From assembly GCF_000157895.3 (NCBI RefSeq), contig NC_022663.1:2852001-2916000 (forward strand): a stretch of 64,000 nucleotides of DNA, written 5' to 3'. The position numbers and the translations under genes are program-made. The notes under the pieces were generated by a model. The model was not told the origin of the DNA. It did no database searches and saw only the letters and a program-made list of their open reading frames with translations. Below are positions 58,530 through 64,000 of the stretch, one piece after another; position 1 is the stretch's first letter; each line of letters opens with the position of its first letter. The DNA is from Mycobacterium kansasii ATCC 12478. GTDB lineage: Bacteria; Actinomycetota; Actinomycetes; Mycobacteriales; Mycobacteriaceae.

Positions 58530-58901
58530 CTACTGCGCGACCGTCGCGGCCAGGATGGCGACGTCGGCAACCAATAGCGCCACACCGACCAGCGGCACCG
58601 CGATGCCGAACCGGAGCTTGGCGGTGAACACCGAGACGACGACGACCAACAGGGCCACTACCGGCGCGCCGTAGAACAAGACGCCGAAATCGATCCCGGC
58701 GCCCAGATTGGGGCAGCGGCTTTCGCTGCAGGCATCGGTGCTCATCACCGCGCCGAGAGCGAACAACATCACGATCGCGGCACCCGGCACGGTCAGCAGG
58801 GCGAGCACCCAGGTGATCCATAGGCGGGCCTGCCCGCTGCCCCGCGTCGGAGCGGCCACGCCGCTGGGACGCGTCTCCGTCAGGCGATTTCTGCCGTCCA
58901 T
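58530..58901 (-). CDS. Small four-helix membrane protein
   Basis: The 123-residue protein has three or four membrane segments (WITWVLALLTVPGAAIVMLF, FGVLFYGAPVVALLVVVVSV, GIAVPLVGVALLVADVAILA) and an extracellular-looking loop with two Cys (DACSESRCPNLG). No family is recognised. ATG 58901 is used; the frame above carries no conserved sequence and overlaps the padR promoter. It stops directly beside the RDD gene on the opposite strand. Confidence 0.7.
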   Translation of the reverse strand: MDGRNRLTETRPSGVAAPTRGSGQARLWITWVLALLTVPGAAIVMLFALGAVMSTDACSESRCPNLGAGIDFGVLFYGAPVVALLVVVVSVFTAKLRFGIAVPLVGVALLVADVAILAATVAQ

Positions 58902-58966
58902 GACCCAAGTGGCTACCCGGGCGAGGACAACCGCAAACCCCGTGTTAGCCGTTGCATCGCGTTCTG

Positions 58967-58982
58967 TCACGATATATCGTGA
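58967..58982 (+). promoter_or_regulatory. Palindromic PadR-type operator
   Basis: TCACGATATATCGTGA is a perfect 16-bp palindrome 54 bp before the padR start. Its symmetry and place suggest a dimeric repressor binding its own promoter. Confidence 0.72.
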
Positions 58983-59035
58983 TCGTATCGACGCAGCTTT
59001 CGGCCGCGTTTTCGACACACAGATAAGGACCAGAC

Positions 59036-59746
59036 ATGGACAATCTCTTCACTGCGCCCGGCGGGCCATTCGGCGCTCGGCCCGGGTTCGGCTTCGGCCC
59101 CGGCCCGGGCCTGCCGCCCACACAACGGCGCGCGCTACACAGCGCCAGGCGTCAGGCTCGACGTGAATTCTTCGCAAACCTGCGCGACCATGCCGGTGAC
59201 CACGACGGACCGCTGGGGTTCGGCCCCGGTTTCGGCCCGGGGTTCGGTTTCGGCTTCGGCTTCGGCCCCGGCGGCCCGCGCGGCGGATGGCGCCGCGGCG
59301 GACGCGGTCGTGGCCGTCGCGGCGACATCCGGTCGGCCATCCTGGTGCTGCTGAGCGAGCGGCCGATGCACGGCTACGAGATGATCCAGCAGATCGCCGA
59401 GCGCAGCAACGATCTGTGGCGCCCCAGTCCCGGCTCCGTGTACCCGACGTTGCAGCTACTCGACGACGAGGGCCTTATCACCGCCGGCGCGTCCGACGGC
59501 AGCAAGAAGCTCTTCGAGCTGACCGACGAGGGCCGGGCGGCCGCCGAGAAGATCGACACCCCGCCGTGGGAGGAGATCGCCGACGGCGTCGCGCCCGGAC
59601 ACCTCGAATTGCGCCGGGCCATGGGCCAGCTGTTCGGCGCGGTCATGCAAGCAGCGCATGCCGCCGGCGCCGAGCAGCAGCAACGCATCGTCGACATCCT
59701 CAACAACGCGCGCCGCGAGATCTACGGCATTCTCGGCGAGGACTGA
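59036..59746 (+). CDS. PadR-family regulator with Gly/Phe/Arg-rich N-terminus
   Basis: The 236-residue protein ends in a PadR winged helix-turn-helix at about 98-175: GDIRSAILVLLSERPMHGYE, MIQQIAERSNDLWRPSPGSV, YPTLQLLDDEGLITAG and KKLFELTDEGRAAAEK. The C-terminal helices mediate dimerisation (GQLFGAVMQAAHAAGAEQQQ). Residues 1-95 are Gly/Phe/Pro-rich, with GFGPGFGPGFGFGFGFGPGG then an RGG-like stretch, probably disordered. ATG 59036 is close to the palindrome at 58967, suggesting self-repression. The target besides itself is unclear. Confidence 0.88.
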   Translation: MDNLFTAPGGPFGARPGFGFGPGPGLPPTQRRALHSARRQARREFFANLRDHAGDHDGPLGFGPGFGPGFGFGFGFGPGGPRGGWRRGGRGRGRRGDIRSAILVLLSERPMHGYEMIQQIAERSNDLWRPSPGSVYPTLQLLDDEGLITAGASDGSKKLFELTDEGRAAAEKIDTPPWEEIADGVAPGHLELRRAMGQLFGAVMQAAHAAGAEQQQRIVDILNNARREIYGILGED

Positions 59747-59821
59747 CCACCCGGCGCGCGGCGAGTCCCGAATCGCCGGACACCCCCAACGACCATGACC
59801 GCAGGACAGACTCAGGACGAC

Positions 59822-61348
59822 TTAGGACACGTCGACCCAATCCAGGGTTCGCTGCACTGCCTTGCGCCAGCCCGCGTAGCCGGCGGCGCGCTGCTCGTCG
59901 GTCCACTGCGGCGTCCAGCGCTTGTCCTCCTGCCAATTGGCCCGCAGGTCCGACGGGTCCGCCCAGAACCCCACCGCCAAACCCGCCGCATAGGCCGCGC
60001 CCAGCGCGGTGGTTTCGGCGACGACCGGACGCACCACGTCCACGCCCAGCACGTCGGCCTGGATCTGCATGCACAAGTTGTTGCTGGTGATTCCGCCGTC
60101 GACCTTCAAAATCTCAAGGCGCACACCGGAATCGGCTTCCATGGCATCGACCACGTCCCGGCTCTGGTAGCAGATGGCCTCCAGCGTCGCGCGAGCCAGA
60201 TGCGCATTGGTGTTGAATCGCGACAACCCCACGATCGCGCCGCGGGCATCGGATCGCCAATAGGGAGCGAACAATCCGGAGAACGCCGGCACAAAATACA
60301 CCCCGCCGTTGTCGGGAACCTGACGAGCCAGCGACTCGCTTTGTGCGGCACCGCTGATGATGCCGAGCTGATCACGCAGCCATTGCACCGCCGAACCGGT
60401 GACCGCGATCGAACCCTCAAGCGCGTAAACGGGTTTGGCGTCGCCGAACTGGTAACACACCGTGGTCAGCAGGCCGTTCTGGGATCGTACGATCGTCTCG
60501 CCGGTGTTGAGCAGCAGGAAATTGCCGGTGCCGTAGGTATTCTTGGCCTCTCCCGCGTCCAGGCACACCTGACCGACCATGGCCGCATGCTGGTCACCGA
60601 GCACACCGGTGATCGGCACCTCGCCGCCCACCGGCCCGGTGTCGAGCGTGACACCGTACGGCTGCAGCGGTGACGACGGCTCGACGGCCGGCAGCATCGC
60701 GCGTGGAATGTTGAAGAACGACAGCAGTTCGTCGTCCCAGTCCAGCGTCTCCAAGTTCATCAGCATGGTCCGGCTCGCGTTGGTCACGTCGGTGACGTGC
60801 ACCCCGCCGCGCGGCCCGCCGGTCAGATTCCACAACACCCAGGTGTCCGGGGTGCCGAACAACGCATCGCCGCGTTCTGCGGCGTCGCGCACCCCGTCGA
60901 CGTTATCCAGGATCCACTGCAACTTCCCGCCGGAGAAGTAGGTCGCCGGCGGCAACCCGGCCTTGCGGCGGATCACCTCACCGCGGCCGTCGCGCTCCAG
61001 CGCCGCCGCGATCCGGTCGGTGCGAGTGTCCTGCCAGACGATCGCGTTGTAGTACGGCCGGCCGGTGTGCTTGTTCCACACCAGCGTCGTCTCTCGCTGA
61101 TTGGTAATACCCAGGGCCGCAATATCTTTGGACGACAGATCCGCCACGTTGAGCACCGACATCAGCACCGAGGCGGTGCGCTCCCAGATCTCCACCGGAT
61201 TGTGCTCGACCCACCCGGCGCGGGGCAGGATCTGCTCGTGCTCGAGCTGGTGACGGGCCACCTCGGCGCCCCGGTGATCGAAGATCATGCAGCGGGTGCT
61301 GGTGGTGCCCTGATCGATGGCGGCTACGAACTCTGAGAACTCGGCCAA
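59822..61348 (-). CDS. glpK: Glycerol kinase
   Basis: The 508-residue FGGY-family kinase makes sn-glycerol 3-phosphate from glycerol and ATP. It has FVAAIDQGTTSTRCMIFDHR for the phosphate loop, GWVEHNPVEIWERTASVLMS, GITNQRETTLVWNKHTGRPY, GVLGDQHAAMVGQVCLDAGE and AKNTYGTGNFLLLNTGETIV, and its C-terminal LKVDGGITSNNLCMQIQADV. It is close to Rv3696c from memory. TTG 61348 is chosen because a GGAG site lies 5 nt upstream; GTG 61354 would sit almost on it. It stands alone on the minus strand. Confidence 0.95.
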   Translation of the reverse strand: MAEFSEFVAAIDQGTTSTRCMIFDHRGAEVARHQLEHEQILPRAGWVEHNPVEIWERTASVLMSVLNVADLSSKDIAALGITNQRETTLVWNKHTGRPYYNAIVWQDTRTDRIAAALERDGRGEVIRRKAGLPPATYFSGGKLQWILDNVDGVRDAAERGDALFGTPDTWVLWNLTGGPRGGVHVTDVTNASRTMLMNLETLDWDDELLSFFNIPRAMLPAVEPSSPLQPYGVTLDTGPVGGEVPITGVLGDQHAAMVGQVCLDAGEAKNTYGTGNFLLLNTGETIVRSQNGLLTTVCYQFGDAKPVYALEGSIAVTGSAVQWLRDQLGIISGAAQSESLARQVPDNGGVYFVPAFSGLFAPYWRSDARGAIVGLSRFNTNAHLARATLEAICYQSRDVVDAMEADSGVRLEILKVDGGITSNNLCMQIQADVLGVDVVRPVVAETTALGAAYAAGLAVGFWADPSDLRANWQEDKRWTPQWTDEQRAAGYAGWRKAVQRTLDWVDVS

Positions 61349-61474
61349 CTGCACTCCTAAACGTGACGTCGAACACTCGGGTTAATCGTCCATGATGGGC
61401 CACGAAAGGGTAAGCATCGACGCCTACCCGGGTCGCACTTGCGCGGCAGGCGCTAAACCGGTTGCATCGGCGTT

Positions 61475-62959
61475 GTGGGCGAAGAGGTCAAGCGCACCAC
61501 GTATGACCGCACACACCGGCGGGAATACCGGCGCAAGGTGCAAGTCTGTCTCGACGTCTTCGAGACGATGCTTTCCCAGTGCAGCTTCGATTCCGACCAG
61601 CCGCTCACCGGGATGGAAATCGAATGCAACCTTGTCGACGGCGACTACCAGCCCGCCATGACGAATCGGTCTGTACTGGACGCGATCGGCGATCCGGCCT
61701 ACCAGACCGAATTGGGCGCCTACAACATCGAATTCAATGTGCCGCCGCGACTGCTGTCCGGGCGTACCGGCCTGGACCTGGAACGGGACGTGCGGGCCAG
61801 TCTCAACGACGCCGAGCGAAAGGCCGGTTCCGACGGCGCCCACATCGTGATGATCGGCATCCTGCCCACGCTGATGCCCGAGCATCTGAGCGAGGGCTGG
61901 ATGAGCGAATCCACCCGCTACGTCGCGCTCAACGAATCGATCTTCGACGCCCGCGGCGAGGACATCCCCATCAATATCTCCGGCCCGGAGCCGTTGAGCT
62001 GGCAGGCTGCCTCCATTGCGCCCGAGTCAGCCTGCACCAGTATGCAATTGCATCTGCAGCTGGCTCCGGGTGATTTCGCCGCCCACTGGAACGCGGCCCA
62101 GATGCTGGCCGGCCCACAGCTTGCGCTGGGCGCCAACTCCCCCTACTTCTTCGGACACCAGCTGTGGGCCGAAACCCGGATCGAACTGTTCGCGCAATCC
62201 ACCGACACCCGGCCCGAGGAACTGAAGTCCCAGGGTGTGCGGCCGCGGGTGTGGTTCGGCGAGCGGTGGATCGACTCCATCCTGGACCTGTTCAAGGAGA
62301 ACGTCCGCTACTTCCCGTCGCTGCTGCCGGAGGTGTCCGACGAGGATCCGGTCGCCGAGCTGGCGGCCGGACGGATCCCGCAGCTGGCCGAATTGCGCCT
62401 GCACAACGGCACGGTGTACCGGTGGAACCGGCCGGTGTACGACGTCTCGGAGGTGGCCGGGGAAGGACGGCCGCACCTGCGGCTGGAGAACCGGGTCTTG
62501 CCGGCCGGACCGACCGTTCTGGACATGCTGGCCAATTCGGCGTTCTATTACGGCGCGCTGCGCAGCCTGGCCGAAGCCGAGCAACCGCCCTGGACTCGAA
62601 TGAGTTTCGCTGCGGCACAAGCGAATTTCTTCGCAGCAGCCCGCCACGGCATCGACGCCCCAATGCACTGGCCGGGCCTGGGCGAGGTGCCGACGCGGGA
62701 GTTGGTGTTGACCACGTTGCTGCCGATGGCTCACGATGGACTGCGGCGGTGGGGTGTCGACGCCGAGGTGCGCGACCGGTTCCTGGGGGTCATCGAGGGC
62801 CGGGCCAGCGTCGGCCGCAACGGCGCCACCTGGCAAGTCGCCACGGTGCGCGGGCTGGAGGACGGCGGGATGAACCGGCGCGCGGCATTGGCCGAGATGC
62901 TGCGCCGCTACTGCAAGCACATGCACGCCAACGAGCCGGTGCACACCTGGGGTGAGTAG
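61475..62959 (+). CDS. Glutamate-cysteine ligase-like protein (Rv3698-like)
   Basis: The 494-residue protein belongs to the GCS2/EgtA-like ligase group. GMEIECNLVDGDYQPAMTN has metal-binding Glu residues, ELGAYNIEFNVPPRLLSG is next, then ALNESIFDARGEDIPINISG, CTSMQLHLQLAPGDFAAHWN and RLENRVLPAGPTVLDMLANS. True Mtb glutamate-cysteine ligase is elsewhere, so this paralogue may use another acid or amine. Its match to Rv3698 and the methyltransferase Rv3699 next door suggests a joint pathway. GTG 61475 is chosen. The end overlaps the next frame by a few bases if GTG 62952 starts it. Confidence 0.87.
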   Translation: MGEEVKRTTYDRTHRREYRRKVQVCLDVFETMLSQCSFDSDQPLTGMEIECNLVDGDYQPAMTNRSVLDAIGDPAYQTELGAYNIEFNVPPRLLSGRTGLDLERDVRASLNDAERKAGSDGAHIVMIGILPTLMPEHLSEGWMSESTRYVALNESIFDARGEDIPINISGPEPLSWQAASIAPESACTSMQLHLQLAPGDFAAHWNAAQMLAGPQLALGANSPYFFGHQLWAETRIELFAQSTDTRPEELKSQGVRPRVWFGERWIDSILDLFKENVRYFPSLLPEVSDEDPVAELAAGRIPQLAELRLHNGTVYRWNRPVYDVSEVAGEGRPHLRLENRVLPAGPTVLDMLANSAFYYGALRSLAEAEQPPWTRMSFAAAQANFFAAARHGIDAPMHWPGLGEVPTRELVLTTLLPMAHDGLRRWGVDAEVRDRFLGVIEGRASVGRNGATWQVATVRGLEDGGMNRRAALAEMLRRYCKHMHANEPVHTWGE

Positions 62960-62969
62960 GTTGGGAGAC

Positions 62970-63659
62970 ATGACTTCTGAGGTAATGGACTGGGACGGCG
63001 CCTACCGGGAACAGGGCGTGTTCGAGGGCCCGCCACCGTGGAATATCGGTGAGCCGCAGCCGGAATTGGCGGCGTTGATCGCGGCCGGGAAAGTCCGCAG
63101 CGATGTGCTCGACGCCGGATGCGGGTTCGCCGAATTGTCGCTGGCGCTGGCAGCGGAGGGCTACACCGTGGTGGGCATCGATATCACTCCGACGGCCGTC
63201 GCGGCAGCGACCAGGGCCGCCCAGGAGCGGGGGCTGAGCACAGCCAGCTTCGTGCAGGCCGACATCACCGACTTCGCCGGCTATCCGGCCCGCTCCGAAG
63301 GCCGCTTTGCCACGGTGCTGGACTCCACGCTGTTTCATTCGCTGCCGGTGGAGGATCGCGACGGCTACCTGCGCTCGGTGCATCGCGCGGCGGCGCCGGG
63401 CGCCTGTTACTACGTGCTGGTATTCGCCAAGGGGGCGTTCCCGGCCGAATTCGAGGCCAGACCCAACGAGGTCGACGAGGACGAATTGCGGGACGCGGTA
63501 AGCAAGTACTGGGAGATCGATGAGATCCGGCCCGCGTTCATCCATGCCAATGTGCCGCAGGTACCCGGAGCGCCGTTTGAGATGCCGCCGCACCCGCGCG
63601 ACGAGAAGGGCCGGATGATGCTGCCGGCCTATCTACTGAGCGCGCACAAGGCCGGCTGA
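62970..63659 (+). CDS. Class I SAM-dependent methyltransferase (Rv3699-like)
   Basis: The 229-residue methyltransferase has SDVLDAGCGFAELSLALAAE (motif I), YTVVGIDITPTAVAAATRAA, SFVQADITDFAGYPARSEGR and ATVLDSTLFHSLPVEDRDGY, which belongs to the thiopurine/tellurite-type methyltransferase-like group. ATG 62970 is preferred over GTG 62952, which overlaps the ligase stop. Its substrate is not known. It may act on the product of the adjacent ligase-like enzyme. Confidence 0.88.
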   Translation: MTSEVMDWDGAYREQGVFEGPPPWNIGEPQPELAALIAAGKVRSDVLDAGCGFAELSLALAAEGYTVVGIDITPTAVAAATRAAQERGLSTASFVQADITDFAGYPARSEGRFATVLDSTLFHSLPVEDRDGYLRSVHRAAAPGACYYVLVFAKGAFPAEFEARPNEVDEDELRDAVSKYWEIDEIRPAFIHANVPQVPGAPFEMPPHPRDEKGRMMLPAYLLSAHKAG

Positions 63660-63803
63660 CCCGTCACGCGGTCTAGACGGAAGTTACGACGGGTTCTGAC
63701 TGGGGATTAGTGTTCTGAGCTGGCGCTATGGGCTGTTGTCTCGTGCTGATATGTAGTCACGAATATGTGCGTGTCATTCGTATCTGATCGGCGGAATCAG
63801 GCT

Positions 63804-64000
63804 ATGATGCTTCGTATGCCGCGCAACCAGGGCAAAGCTCACGTAGTCAGAGTTAAAAAGACGCATGTGGATAAGCAGGGCAAACAGCGCGTCTATCAGT
63901 CGGTGCTGTTGCGCCGCACCTTCCGCGACGGGCCCAAGGTGCGCAACGAGACCGTGGCCAACTTGTCGATGTTGCCCGAGGCGGCGATCGCCGCGCTGGA
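63804..64000 (+). CDS. IS1634-type transposase, N-terminal part (runs off window)
   Basis: From ATG 63804 (or 63807, 63816) the frame encodes 65 residues to the window end: NQGKAHVVRVKKTHVDKQGK, RVYQSVLLRRTFRDGPKVRN and ETVANLSMLPEAAIAALE. The KK-xx-D-xx-GK then RRtfRDGPKVRNETVANLS pattern is the N-terminus of IS1634 (IS4-like DDE) transposases. The catalytic residues lie outside the window. The IS left end should lie within 63660-63800, but I could not fix its terminal repeat. Confidence 0.82.
   Translation, partial: MMLRMPRNQGKAHVVRVKKTHVDKQGKQRVYQSVLLRRTFRDGPKVRNETVANLSMLPEAAIAAL

Overview
The window looks like chromosomal DNA of a slow-growing non-tuberculous Mycobacterium, probably close to the M. 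avium complex. It is GC-rich. The block at 50.4-63.7 kb follows the gene order I remember for M. tuberculosis Rv3688c-Rv3699 (YqeY-like, Pro-rich membrane protein, DUF4129, DUF4350, MoxR, DUF58, SpoIIM, RDD, GlpK, glutamate-cysteine ligase-like, methyltransferase). Other mycobacterial marks are a 13E12-type HNH gene, a WhiB protein, an F420-dependent oxidoreductase and SigF-like promoters. Species assignment is inference.

0-5.5 kb is a decaying glycosylation cluster on the minus strand. A GT9 heptosyltransferase-like gene and a NodU/CmcH-type carbamoyltransferase are intact. They sit among a frameshifted gmhA, a GT2-HAD composite with internal deletions, the 3' end of an epimerase gene and the 5' end of a GT4 gene. 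5.6-9.4 kb holds CheB, a STAS-ATPase protein and CheR-PAS with no chemoreceptor or flagellar gene, behind a SigF-like promoter. 9.4-14 kb holds a GT4 glycosyltransferase (also behind a SigF-like promoter), an AraC regulator, a topoisomerase IB, a small membrane protein and a secreted haem-binding-like protein. 14.2-19.3 kb is a stressosome-like partner-switching cluster: a lone STAS protein, then RsbR-, RsbS-, RsbT-, RsbX- and RsbU-like genes.

22.118-31.461 kb is a 9.3-kb phiRv1-like prophage. It has cut a 13E12/DUF222 HNH gene in two; the 3' part lies at 21.77-22.12 kb and the 5' part at 31.46-32.69 kb. Joining the two ends gives a dyad attP beside the serine integrase gene. The gene order resembles phiRv1 (integrase, Rv1585c-like protein, directionality factor, RepA-like ATPase, HK97 protease and capsid). 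A complete tyrosine recombinase operon fills the far end. The 3' part of the ATPase gene carries a large inverted array of GGTTCC/GGAACC repeats, a possible replication origin.

32.8-38 kb holds a CDGSH protein with a HemK2-like methyltransferase, then a probable stress operon (F420 oxidoreductase, SRPBCC protein, zinc alcohol dehydrogenase, PfpI) and a divergent GlsB-type membrane protein. 38-40.7 kb is relatively AT-rich, with an Asn-rich exported-looking protein and a predicted metal-dependent hydrolase, followed by a WhiB gene.

41-50.3 kb is a complete selenocysteine locus: selD, tRNA-Sec(TCA), selA, selB, a formate dehydrogenase alpha subunit with an in-frame TGA and a bacterial SECIS hairpin, an iron-sulfur subunit and an NrfD-type membrane subunit. 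SelD, SelA, tRNA-Sec and SelB supply what is needed to read the single TGA next door. The right edge cuts an IS1634-type transposase gene.
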